Origin: Oceanobacillus neutriphilus
GTDB lineage: Bacteria > Bacillota > Bacilli > Bacillales > Amphibacillaceae
NCBI RefSeq assembly: GCF_014645515.1
Contig: NZ_BMLW01000001.1
Span: 248,001-312,000, forward strand
Direction: 5' to 3'
DNA: 64,000 nucleotides
Of the stretch, positions 36,237 through 44,370 are shown in pieces. Below the pieces are notes generated by a model. That model searched no databases and was not told the origin of the DNA. It worked only from the letters and a program-made list of their open reading frames with translations. The stretch's first letter is position 1. Each line of letters starts with the position of its first letter. The position numbers and the translations under genes were made by a program.

Positions 36237-36572
36237 ATGATAATGTATCAAAAAGCAAACAAATGGGTCGCAGAAGAAAGAGCCTCTGCCGATTCAGACA
36301 GGAAAAGAAAAATAATAAGATTATACGGGAAAACAAAAGATGAAGTCGCAGAACGATATAAAGAGAAGAAGGTTATTGAGATTATCCGAAAAATGAACAG
36401 CGAAAATCTCACGGTAGAACGACAAACCCCTTTGCCAGGCGTTGACATCTTAGTGGTGAGTGAAAACGGCTGTTATCCGGTGATGGTGCCGACAAAATTA
36501 GTAATAACGAAAACATTTGAGAGCATCTTAAATGAGGTGCTGTATGAAATAGCCAGAATAAAGAAAGGATGA
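36237..36572 (+). CDS. Hypothetical protein in an SOS-type unit with a YolD-like gene
   Basis: 111 residues, basic N-terminal half (MIMYQKANKWVAEERASADSDRKRK), a central KVIEIIRKMNSEN helix and a C-terminal half with PGVDILVVSENGCYPVMVPTKLV. No family recognised. ATG at 36237 has AAGGGAG 9 bases upstream; the longer frame from 36168 would start inside the promoter. It is the first gene of a two-gene plus-strand unit, opposite to the late prophage genes, 6 bp before the YolD-like gene. A DNA-damage role is inferred only from that context. Confidence 0.75.
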   Translation: MIMYQKANKWVAEERASADSDRKRKIIRLYGKTKDEVAERYKEKKVIEIIRKMNSENLTVERQTPLPGVDILVVSENGCYPVMVPTKLVITKTFESILNEVLYEIARIKKG

Positions 36573-36578
36573 ATAACA

Positions 36579-36977
36579 ATGCCAGATTACGCCATTACTC
36601 GATTCACTCCTGAAATGTATGGCTATAGGGATAGGGGCATTTTAAAGTGGCAAGGTATGATCCTGGCTGACCAGACAGATGCACTGAAAGAGTTAGAAAA
36701 TGAAATCGCGGAGATTGAGGGAAAGGAAGAAATGTCTGAGGTAGAGATATCACAAGTGCTGCATAGGGCGTATTTATCTGATTATCCTGTTGCCATACAA
36801 GCTAACATAATACGTAACGGAAGCTTTTATAGAGACGTGATATGCAAGGTGGCTGGATACGGGAACAATAAGATTCACCTACGCTTAAAAGACGGCAGAA
36901 CAACCAGCTGCACATTAGAAGAGATTAGGAATGTAGAATTTATGGATCCATTAGAATGGTATGATAAAAGAAACTGA
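36579..36977 (+). CDS. YolD-like family protein
   Basis: 132 residues. The YolD hallmark is at 18-31 (RDRGILKWQGMILAD). A central helical part, LENEIAEIEGKEEMSE, and a C-terminal small beta-barrel-like region (GYGNNKIHLRLKDGRTTSCTLEEI) follow. In Bacillus such genes are often paired with UV-damage polymerases (YqjX next to YqjW/UvrX) and are LexA controlled. No polymerase is beside it here, so it may act with a chromosomal one. Start follows AAAGGATGA. Confidence 0.85.
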   Translation: MPDYAITRFTPEMYGYRDRGILKWQGMILADQTDALKELENEIAEIEGKEEMSEVEISQVLHRAYLSDYPVAIQANIIRNGSFYRDVICKVAGYGNNKIHLRLKDGRTTSCTLEEIRNVEFMDPLEWYDKRN

Positions 36978-37018
36978 TGAAAAGCCCCTCACCAATAAGT
37001 GAAGGGCTTATTTTTTTA
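36977..37018. terminator. Terminator between YolD-like gene and endolysin
   Basis: AAGCCCcTCAC pairs with GTGAaGGGCTT over a 6-base loop; T-runs on the plus side and A-runs toward 36977 make it bidirectional. Confidence 0.85.
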
Positions 37019-37021
37019 TAC

Positions 37022-38149
37022 TTATTTAACACGTAACTTTTGACCAATTTGAATCAAATTAACATTTTTAAGGCTATTCCATTTTTTGATATTTGCCTGG
37101 GAACTCCCATACTTTTTGGCCAAACCGGAAACCGTATCACCACTTTTTACAGTGTGATATTTATTCCCGGACGAATTAGCGCTGCCGGTAACTTTAATCT
37201 TTTGACCTGCATAAATTTTGTTTGGATTGCTGATATTATTTAAATCCTGGAGCTTTTTGGTTGAAGTACCATGTTTAGATGCAATCCCGCTCAATGTGTC
37301 TCCTGATTTAATTGTGTAGGTTTTAGTGTTAGTAGATGCGGATTTTTTAGCAGAACCCTTTAATTTTATTGTTTGGCCAACCTTAATAACATCTGGATTA
37401 CTGATGTCATTTAGATTTTGCAGCGTTTTTACAGTGGTACCTGCCCGACTTGCAATAGCTGATAACGTATCTCCGGACTTTACTTTATAAGTGCTGCCAG
37501 TTAATTTTTTGTTTGTAGTTGATGATTCTTTTTTGCTAGCAGAAGGCTTTTCGCTAGTTGATAGCCCTTTACTGCCCCATTGACCAATGTCGTTCTTGTA
37601 CGCCTCATTTTTATCAATATTCAGCCCTTGAACAGTGACATTGTTATGATACTGTCTTAAATGGGCATGTTTAGAAATTTTCCCGCTTGACCATGCATAA
37701 GTCTGCCAGTAGTAATCGACCAAACCCGACATAGCTTCAATAACAGTAAATGATCCGTACACACCAACTTTAAAATCTTTGCTGATAGTAGATTTAACAC
37801 CAGCAAAATAATCCTTAATATTATTTAATTGAGACGCTCCCGCTGCTGCATAATCGACTGCAAAATAAATAGCACTGCCTTTTGGTTGTCCGACATTATT
37901 GGCCCATGTAGTGGCTCGTTTTCCGTCCTTTTGCCCCTGTGCTTTATTAAAATAAGATGCTTTGTTGGCTGTTCCTTGATAGATGGAAACTAAATCTAAT
38001 CCAACTTTCTGAATGGCAACCGATTCTGCTTTATTAAATGATTTCCAACTGTTACCTAGGTATCTTAAAGCAAAATTATATCCTGCGTTTTTCAGCCTTT
38101 TAGCACTTGATTCCGTCAGTTTCGTAGCACAATCAAAACCTTGTGACAT
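37022..38149 (-). CDS. Prophage endolysin: DUF1906 glycoside-hydrolase-like domain + three LysM
   Basis: 375 residues. The N-domain (about 2-190) is the Rv2525c/DUF1906 TIM-barrel fold: [36 protein letters not shown] with acidic active-site candidates, then [14 protein letters not shown]. Three LysM modules follow (about 219-265, 276-322, 329-375), each starting Y-x-(V/I)-K-S-G-D-T and binding peptidoglycan sugars. The linker is Ser/Lys rich. It is the last gene of the late operon, behind the holin, the normal lysis cassette order. Confidence 0.92.
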   Translation of the reverse strand: MSQGFDCATKLTESSAKRLKNAGYNFALRYLGNSWKSFNKAESVAIQKVGLDLVSIYQGTANKASYFNKAQGQKDGKRATTWANNVGQPKGSAIYFAVDYAAAGASQLNNIKDYFAGVKSTISKDFKVGVYGSFTVIEAMSGLVDYYWQTYAWSSGKISKHAHLRQYHNNVTVQGLNIDKNEAYKNDIGQWGSKGLSTSEKPSASKKESSTTNKKLTGSTYKVKSGDTLSAIASRAGTTVKTLQNLNDISNPDVIKVGQTIKLKGSAKKSASTNTKTYTIKSGDTLSGIASKHGTSTKKLQDLNNISNPNKIYAGQKIKVTGSANSSGNKYHTVKSGDTVSGLAKKYGSSQANIKKWNSLKNVNLIQIGQKLRVK

Positions 38150-38167
38150 AATAAAAAACCTCCTCTA

Positions 38168-38196
38168 AAATTAAAAAGAGCAGCCGCAGCTACTCT
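38168..38196 (-). terminator. Hairpin between holin and endolysin
   Basis: On the minus strand AGAGTAGC-TGCG-GCTGCTCT has 8 pairs (one G-U) and is followed by TTTTTAATTTT. It overlaps the holin stop codon. Confidence 0.65.
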
Positions 38197-38615
38197 TTGT
38201 CCTTGCTTGTAAATTCTTCTTTGATTTCCTTACCTATCGATTTGTCGGAGTTATCGATGCTGTGCAACTTCTCTGCTAATGCTTTCGGTACGATTACGTC
38301 CATGTCAGCAAGGTTTTCAATGATGCTAATGCCCTCATTGGCAATATAAAAAAGAACCGTAGCATAAGCCACCGCTCCACCTAAACCAAGTATTTGATCT
38401 ACAACATTAGCCAACACTATAACGACTAATACCAAAACTTTACGAGCGTATCCGAACAGGCTTTTACGACTCCATAAGTTACCATTCTTCCAGGCTTTGA
38501 AAAGACCTGTGATGATATCTAATGCCATTAACAACAATAAAAAGTGGAGAAACTTGACTCCTCCAAATAAATACATATGCGTTGCCTCTAAATAATTCAA
38601 ATTAACATCTCCCAT
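38190..38615 (-). CDS. Phage holin, phi-105/Cph1 (holin_4) family
   Basis: 141 residues with three hydrophobic helices (about 19-38, 58-77, 80-96), the first followed by the holin_4 motif LDIITGLFKAWKNGNLWSRK. The C-terminal 45 residues are charged (DKSIGKEIKEEFTSKDKE). It forms membrane lesions that release the endolysin encoded next. ATG follows GGAG at 8 bases. Confidence 0.92.
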   Translation of the reverse strand: MGDVNLNYLEATHMYLFGGVKFLHFLLLLMALDIITGLFKAWKNGNLWSRKSLFGYARKVLVLVVIVLANVVDQILGLGGAVAYATVLFYIANEGISIIENLADMDVIVPKALAEKLHSIDNSDKSIGKEIKEEFTSKDKE

Positions 38616-38672
38616 TTCACCAGCTCCTTAGACATATTTAATTGTCCCCCTTCTAATTTCTCTGTTTTTCAG

Positions 38673-38700
38673 CTAAAAAAAATAACGCTTATTCAGCGTT
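38673..38700 (-). terminator. Hairpin overlapping the end of the 88-residue gene
   Basis: Minus strand AACGCT-GAATA-AGCGTT is followed by ATTTTTTTT. The stop codon of the upstream gene lies in the loop. Confidence 0.7.
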
Positions 38701-38955
38701 TTCTGTTAATGAATCTTTATATTCGTTTAATTCCTCTACATAGCTTGCAACACTCTCGATGATATTTTCTACAATGACTTTCCGTAAGCCGTCCTTATCA
38801 TCTTTAAGCTCCTCATATTGATTACGGGTGAGGGTCGCAGATTCATTTGGATTAAACTTAAAGCCATTAGCAATATAGTTAATAGTTACGCCAGTATAGT
38901 CTTTCTCATAGCCATTATCGTAATTAAAATTAATATTCGTGATTGTTATTCTCAT
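38689..38955 (-). CDS. Hypothetical prophage protein
   Basis: 88 residues. The start is beta-rich (RITITNINFNYDNGYEKD), the middle polar, and a C-terminal amphipathic helix has VIVENIIESVASYVEELNEY. Not recognised. Its ATG overlaps the stop of the preceding 54-residue gene (ATGA), so the two are translationally coupled. It lies between tail spike and holin, a place for small baseplate or lysis accessory proteins. Confidence 0.75.
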   Translation of the reverse strand: MRITITNINFNYDNGYEKDYTGVTINYIANGFKFNPNESATLTRNQYEELKDDKDGLRKVIVENIIESVASYVEELNEYKDSLTENAE

Positions 38956-39116
38956 TCTTTTACCTCCTGTAATTCCTTAATTTTATCTTCCAATTCTTTT
39001 ATTTTTTCTTCCTTCGCAGCGGCCACAGCTTCGAAGGAAGATGACATACGTTCGGCCTCAGCGAGCTTTTTTGCAAGGGACGTTACCACGTCGTTTAAAT
39101 TATGTTCTAGGTTCAT
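38952..39116 (-). CDS. Small coiled-coil prophage protein
   Basis: 54 residues: MNLEHNLNDVVTSLAKKLAE followed by AERMSSSFEAVAAAKEEKIK and a heptad-like ELEDKIKELQEVKE end. The pattern is a single long coiled coil. ATG at 39116 follows GGAGGAATCTTA. Overlaps the next start by 4 bases. No family assigned. Confidence 0.7.
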   Translation of the reverse strand: MNLEHNLNDVVTSLAKKLAEAERMSSSFEAVAAAKEEKIKELEDKIKELQEVKE

Positions 39117-39130
39117 TAAGATTCCTCCAT

Positions 39131-39295
39131 TTAATTTAATTTGTGCTCTAAATCAGCGACTTTCAGTACTAATTTTTCATTGACTTCACGATAAACTTTC
39201 ATTTCTTCTTCTAAAGCCAATATCCTCTCTTCTAAAGACTTATCCTTAAAATCAGGCGTCTTCTGGTTGTTTATCTTGGGTATGATTTTCTTCAT
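39131..39295 (-). CDS. Small coiled-coil prophage protein
   Basis: 54 residues: basic start (MKKIIPKINNQKTPDFKDK), then a heptad-like LEERILALEEEMKVYREVN and VLKVADLEHKLN. It resembles the neighbouring 54-residue protein in size and shape, not clearly in sequence. ATG at 39295 follows GGAG by 9 bases and lies inside the end of the upstream gene (44-bp overlap in another frame), which argues for coupled translation. Confidence 0.65.
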   Translation of the reverse strand: MKKIIPKINNQKTPDFKDKSLEERILALEEEMKVYREVNEKLVLKVADLEHKLN

Positions 39296-39656
39296 CAGTA
39301 CTCGCTCCTTGATTCGCAATTAAAGTGTAATGACCGTCTAGGGAGCCATCCGTTTTCACCTCGATAGATGCGAATGTATGGAATAGCTTGTTTTCACCAG
39401 TGTAACAGGGCAGCGCTCCATAACTTAAATAAGTTTTTTCTACTTCATAAGCGTACATGCCATTTGAGTAAGTGATATAAATATCATACATACTATCGGT
39501 TTGCTCGTATGTTTCAATACCAAATGTTATACCTTCTAGTGGAATCTCTCTGCCATCCACTAAATAACCATCTGATATATATACAGTGTTGTTATTTATA
39601 GAAAATGTTACGTTTTTTAAATATCGTCTATTAGTCACTTCTTTTTTTTCTATCAT
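39252..39656 (-). CDS. Hypothetical prophage protein behind the tail spike
   Basis: 134 residues, beta-rich with many Tyr/Thr (NVTFSINNNTVYISDGYLVDG, YDIYITYSNGMYAYEVEKTY) and an acidic polar tail. No membrane segment or signal peptide. It starts 20 bp after the spike gene with AAGGAGG. Genes here often encode receptor-binding accessory or upper baseplate proteins; that is only context. Confidence 0.75.
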   Translation of the reverse strand: MIEKKEVTNRRYLKNVTFSINNNTVYISDGYLVDGREIPLEGITFGIETYEQTDSMYDIYITYSNGMYAYEVEKTYLSYGALPCYTGENKLFHTFASIEVKTDGSLDGHYTLIANQGASTDEENHTQDKQPEDA

Positions 39657-39676
39657 AGAAGCTCTTGCCTCCTTTT

Positions 39677-42600
39677 TTAAGATGGTTCATATATTACTAG
39701 AATTTTAACCCGATAACTTCTATTGTTTGCGTTAGCTCTTCCGCCTGCATTAAGAAGATAGACTCGGAAACCAGTCGAAGTGACATTTTGAACTCCTGAA
39801 ATAATATTACTAGAATAATCTCCTTCTACTTGCGGGAAAACGGCAAATATATTTTCTGCACTGTTAAAAGAAAATGTACCGCTACCGGTGCCATTACTCC
39901 CTACGGTGAAATTATCCCAGACGTCTACGTAAGCTACTGGATTTGCGTCTAATTTTCCGTGTATATTCTGTAGTCTCTGAGTAACGGATGCTCCTAAAAC
40001 CGCGTAGTTACTGCCGTTTTTAGCTTTTACAGAAGTTTGTTTCCCAAGATATGTTTTATCAGTAAGAAATGTAGTATACGAACCATCAGAGCTGCTATCT
40101 ATTCTGAATAATTGATCCGCCTTTCCTGTTTTATCTCCTTTGTATTGCCATACCTCAAATCCAGATCGAAAATTAGCGTTTCTAGGATTGCGATTATCTC
40201 GACCAATATAATTCAATATTCCACTCCACGGAGTCCCAGAGGAATCAGTATAATTAGTCAATCGTACTGACGATACTCGTCCCTCGGCTGTTCCACCCCT
40301 CGAAGTGGATTTCAAATATAATCTACCATTGTCTGTTGTTTTATCTGATCCGTTTATATACCCTATTCTGGTATCGGATCGCCATAGTGCTACAGCTGAA
40401 GACTCGTTATCATCTACCTTAAACCCTAAGCTTAAAAAGTCCCGATCGGATACTATATCAAAACCTTTTACATTTGTATCTTCTATTAATTGAGATGGTC
40501 TTATATGCCCTACTGAGACACCTTCGAATTCTAATGATACTCGCCCCTTTGCCAACTCTACTTTTCGGATGCTATCAAAACTCGATACATCAATTCCAGT
40601 TAAACTTCCAGTATTGATATTACTGGCATTTATATTAATGATATTTGCTTTGCCAGCATCAAAAGTACCTGCAGTGATTTTTCCAGCATTAACGTCAGTG
40701 ATATTAGCATTTTTCACTTTAAATGTACCGTTGACAGTTGTATCTCCATCCAAAATAAGCTTTTTACCACTGATTAGAATAGACTCAGTAGAGACATTAA
40801 TCTGATTGATAATATCATTTTTTTGTACTCTTAAATTGATATTATCAGACAGTTGGCTGAACTGTGACTGAGTCGCCATGTCTTTGTAAGACGGATACCA
40901 AGCAGTGGCTTTTGTACCTTGTTCAACTTGTATATCCCATATTTCACAAGAGAAAGGCAGCTCATACCCACTTCGGTTAGGTTGAATATATAAATCGTTG
41001 TTAGTAGTATCTCCGTTATATTCAAGATGCACTTCAATTTGGTGAGTTTCACCGTCATTAGGAAAAGGGTTTGAGGACATCCAACTTGTACCTATTTGCT
41101 TTCCATCTAAATAAACCACTTTAGAAGAAAACCCCTCACAATGTCCAGCTATTCTCTCAACATCACCCGTCAACTTTTTAATTTTGAATGAAAGAACGTA
41201 GTTTTTACCTTTCTCAAAAATTCGGCTTCTTATACGCACTCCTCCGCGGTCTGCATTTCCTGTATCAATAGTAACTACATACTCATTTCTTGAGTAAGAA
41301 GAGGCTGTCCATGCGTAAAAATCATCTAAACCAGCAAGGTTTGCTCCACCGAATTCCATGTCCTCTAAATCATCCCGTACACCCTTAATAGTACTCTGCA
41401 AGCTACTTGCCGTCTGTGTGAGTTGTGATTGACTGGCGTACCAACCATCAGCTTGACCCTTAGTTATTTTTGAACTTATAACATCCGATAGTTGAGTAAT
41501 TTGAGATTGGGTAGCCATGTCTTCTGGAGCCGGACTATAGTCGGTCGCTTTAGTGCCTCGTTCTAACTGAATAAAAGCTTTATCTATATCATCAATGCTT
41601 CTTTGATTAGTAACATAGATAAAGACCCACTTATAATTTTCGCTATTAAATTTGACCTCTAATGAGTTATCATGGGATATATTTTTATCAGGAGATTTTC
41701 CTAACAATTCATTTTCATCGTTTGTATCCAAATCAAAAAATAATAAACGAAACCTGTTGTTGTTGCTTAAATTTTGTCTGTGCAAAATATAATCTTCATT
41801 ACTCTCTAACTTAATAATGTATCCTAAGCCAACTGAGGATTGCATGATCTTGTTACTGGCTTGCGCCCATTCTTTAAGGTTGAAATTACCTAATAGATTT
41901 CGACCACCAATCTCAAGTCCATCTAAGTCGTCTTGAACACTTTTAACAGTAGTCTGCAAACCTTGTGCAGTTTGTGTAAGAGTACTAATATTGCTCTCAG
42001 CGTTTCCGATACGTGTTCCAAAACTATTGGCGGTTTGCTGTAAGATACTAATATTACCCTCGGCATCTGATACCTTTGTTTGCAAGCCCTTGGCAATTTG
42101 AGTGACGGATGATATATCTCCGGTATTTTTATCAACTACTGTACTAAGGGCATCAGCTTTATTAAATGCGCTGTCTGCTCTCGACATAGAATCTTGAGCC
42201 TTGTCAAAAGCTCCTTGCGCTTCCTCGATAGCTTCAACTGCATTGCTAGTAGCAAGGTCTGCCTTGTCTACTGCATTCTGTGCTTGATTACGAGCTTCAG
42301 AAGCAGCCTCTTTCGCTTCCTTCGATTCCATGTCGATGGACAGCTGCCACTGAACACCATCAAAGATATACGTCCTGGTATATTCCCCGTCAACGATACG
42401 AAACCATATATCACCTTCGATAAGATGGTCGCCAGTCGGCTCTTTGGGACCATAATATATGGTATTTTTCCCATTAGCTGCACGGATAGCCTCATTTGAT
42501 TTTCTCTCCGCCTGATCCATTCTTTCGCCAATAGCATCCAGGTCATTGGCATTTTGATTAACACTGTCAGTAAAAGAAGCCTTAATATTGCCAACTTCTA

Positions 42601-43627
42601 CAGCATTATTTTTTTGAGCAATTACATCATATTCAATGCGGTTAACAGTCGCTTTTGCTGCGACATGTAATTTGCTGTGATCTACTGATACAGTATCACC
42701 TAATCCAACCCACTCTAGCGCAGCTACGTCTTTATATTCCTCTGTTTCCCACAAGTGTTCAAATTTAACTTCCATTTCTACTCTTGGTTTGTCACGGCCA
42801 GTTTCTGCAAACCACCCGGTTGCAAGATTTAATAGGTCTTGACTGGATTCTATATCCTCTTCATTGCTGAAATCTATCGGAAGAATAAAAGGTATCTCGT
42901 AATAATTGATATGGGGGCTGTCAATGTATTTACCTGGAACGGTTATAAGCCTTTCTGGTTCATCGTCAGTTGCATCCATGATTTTAAAAGGATAAATACG
43001 AGTAACAACCTTGGAAATATCGAATTTAGCAGTTAATCCTGTAAGATTCTTTTTATATAGGACAGAGACTCCGTCATCAGAGCCGCGTCTGTCGTGCATA
43101 ATCAGATTATAATTATCACGCTCAATCTGTCCTCCCCATATCTGCAAAACAGATCCATCCATGCCGCCAATCATTTGTAGAGGATTGGTCCGATATAAAG
43201 AGGTACTGGATCGAGTAGAGTTATTTGTACTCGTGACATTAAACGGGTGAGAATAAACAGTACTTGAGCCTATAAGCTCCATTACTTGCCGTTTTGTAAG
43301 GCCACTAACTACTAGCTTTTCAACAAAATTCCTCGCTAAATCATACGTAATATGCTGCGCGTCAATGATTAAATTGTCGTTCTCGTGATTTTTCGTAATG
43401 GAATAGATTCTGAACAGCTGGGCTTGTTGTTTGTCATTTGCTTTAGCCTTAATGATCATTTCTTCCTTAATCACATCGACTAAAAAACCTTCGCTGTCAT
43501 ATTCTATTTCTAGCTCAAACAAGCCGTTGAGCTCTTCAACTGCTATTGCTGATACAGCATCACGAAGGATTCCTAAACCATTATGAGCAAAGTTAGTTTC
43601 ATTGCTGTTATATAGAATTGGATACAT
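39677..43627 (-). CDS. Tail spike/fibre with prophage endopeptidase-tail N-terminus
   Basis: 1316 residues. The first 370 are the phage minor structural/Prophage_tail (gp44-like, Tal) domain (YPILYNSNETNFAHNG ... EVGNIKASFTDSVNQN). Residues 380-560 are helical with repeated coiled-coil units (AEGNISILQQTANSFGTRIG, AESNISTLTQTAQGLQTTV). Two similar beta-sandwich modules follow: one begins GGRNLLGNFNL and ends KATDYSPAPEDMATQSQ, the other begins GGANLAGLDDF and ends KATAWYPSYKDMATQSQ. Next comes a beta-helix-like run (FKVKNANITDVNAGKITAGT) and a C-terminal head. It should bind the cell surface. Confidence 0.9.
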   Translation of the reverse strand: MYPILYNSNETNFAHNGLGILRDAVSAIAVEELNGLFELEIEYDSEGFLVDVIKEEMIIKAKANDKQQAQLFRIYSITKNHENDNLIIDAQHITYDLARNFVEKLVVSGLTKRQVMELIGSSTVYSHPFNVTSTNNSTRSSTSLYRTNPLQMIGGMDGSVLQIWGGQIERDNYNLIMHDRRGSDDGVSVLYKKNLTGLTAKFDISKVVTRIYPFKIMDATDDEPERLITVPGKYIDSPHINYYEIPFILPIDFSNEEDIESSQDLLNLATGWFAETGRDKPRVEMEVKFEHLWETEEYKDVAALEWVGLGDTVSVDHSKLHVAAKATVNRIEYDVIAQKNNAVEVGNIKASFTDSVNQNANDLDAIGERMDQAERKSNEAIRAANGKNTIYYGPKEPTGDHLIEGDIWFRIVDGEYTRTYIFDGVQWQLSIDMESKEAKEAASEARNQAQNAVDKADLATSNAVEAIEEAQGAFDKAQDSMSRADSAFNKADALSTVVDKNTGDISSVTQIAKGLQTKVSDAEGNISILQQTANSFGTRIGNAESNISTLTQTAQGLQTTVKSVQDDLDGLEIGGRNLLGNFNLKEWAQASNKIMQSSVGLGYIIKLESNEDYILHRQNLSNNNRFRLLFFDLDTNDENELLGKSPDKNISHDNSLEVKFNSENYKWVFIYVTNQRSIDDIDKAFIQLERGTKATDYSPAPEDMATQSQITQLSDVISSKITKGQADGWYASQSQLTQTASSLQSTIKGVRDDLEDMEFGGANLAGLDDFYAWTASSYSRNEYVVTIDTGNADRGGVRIRSRIFEKGKNYVLSFKIKKLTGDVERIAGHCEGFSSKVVYLDGKQIGTSWMSSNPFPNDGETHQIEVHLEYNGDTTNNDLYIQPNRSGYELPFSCEIWDIQVEQGTKATAWYPSYKDMATQSQFSQLSDNINLRVQKNDIINQINVSTESILISGKKLILDGDTTVNGTFKVKNANITDVNAGKITAGTFDAGKANIININASNINTGSLTGIDVSSFDSIRKVELAKGRVSLEFEGVSVGHIRPSQLIEDTNVKGFDIVSDRDFLSLGFKVDDNESSAVALWRSDTRIGYINGSDKTTDNGRLYLKSTSRGGTAEGRVSSVRLTNYTDSSGTPWSGILNYIGRDNRNPRNANFRSGFEVWQYKGDKTGKADQLFRIDSSSDGSYTTFLTDKTYLGKQTSVKAKNGSNYAVLGASVTQRLQNIHGKLDANPVAYVDVWDNFTVGSNGTGSGTFSFNSAENIFAVFPQVEGDYSSNIISGVQNVTSTGFRVYLLNAGGRANANNRSYRVKILVIYEPS

Positions 43628-43671
43628 CGGTTACCTCCTTTCGAACAGACATAAAGTAAGGCAGGTGTACA

Positions 43672-44370
43672 TCACACCCACCTCCATCTCGGATTAATTT
43701 CTAGCTTGCTAATATCCCCGCTAAATTCAACTACGTTATTTCCATTTTGAAAGACAGGAAAGTCACCAACCATATGATTATTTAGATTAGTGATATTTCC
43801 GGTTGTCTTTCTATAAGCGTTCATTAATTCACTGTCAAGCTCGATCGTTCCATTGATGCCTGTAATCTGTATCTCATTACCGTTGACAATGATCTTTCCG
43901 TTACCGCTGCAAGTAGCCTTAATGTATGGTTCTGATTCAAATGCTGGGTTATTAAACACTGTCCTGGTGGTGATGGATTGTGTTGGGTTAGTTTCATACT
44001 GAAAAGGCATGAGAATAAATTCAACTGTGAACCTCCCAAATTTAATGATGTCGTTTTCCGCTGTATCGATGTTAATGGACTTCACTCGATAATGTACGTC
44101 TGGATCATCATTAAATCTTAATGTTTTAGCAGCAAATAAAATCGGCTTAGCTTTCCTGAACGCTTTCTTAAACACTGCATTCTCGTAGAAATAAAAGGTG
44201 ATAGGATAAGAAATATCCTTAAACCCGTATTTCTTGGTTAAGGATCCGTGTCTGCCCTTTATTTCAACGTGTTCTACGTCTTGTTCCGGTGAGGGGACCG
44301 GCGGAATCGAAGCATAGTATAAATCGTACTCAGATACTTCCGTATCGTTAATTAGTAAATTTCTATCCAC
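43672..44370 (-). CDS. Distal tail protein Dit-like
   Basis: 232 residues. The N-terminal ring domain has the Dit motif with IKGRHGSLTKKYGFKDISYPITFYF split over 65-95, and RFTVEFILMPFQYE ends the first domain near 150. A galectin-like C-domain follows (KIIVNGNEIQITGINGTIELDS, GDFPVFQNGNNVVEFSGD). It forms the hexameric hub between tube and spike. GTG at 44370 is preferred: AAAGGGGG lies 9 bases upstream and the gene overlaps the tape-measure stop by 8 bases. A longer reading from 44394 is possible. Confidence 0.88.
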   Translation of the reverse strand: MDRNLLINDTEVSEYDLYYASIPPVPSPEQDVEHVEIKGRHGSLTKKYGFKDISYPITFYFYENAVFKKAFRKAKPILFAAKTLRFNDDPDVHYRVKSINIDTAENDIIKFGRFTVEFILMPFQYETNPTQSITTRTVFNNPAFESEPYIKATCSGNGKIIVNGNEIQITGINGTIELDSELMNAYRKTTGNITNLNNHMVGDFPVFQNGNNVVEFSGDISKLEINPRWRWV

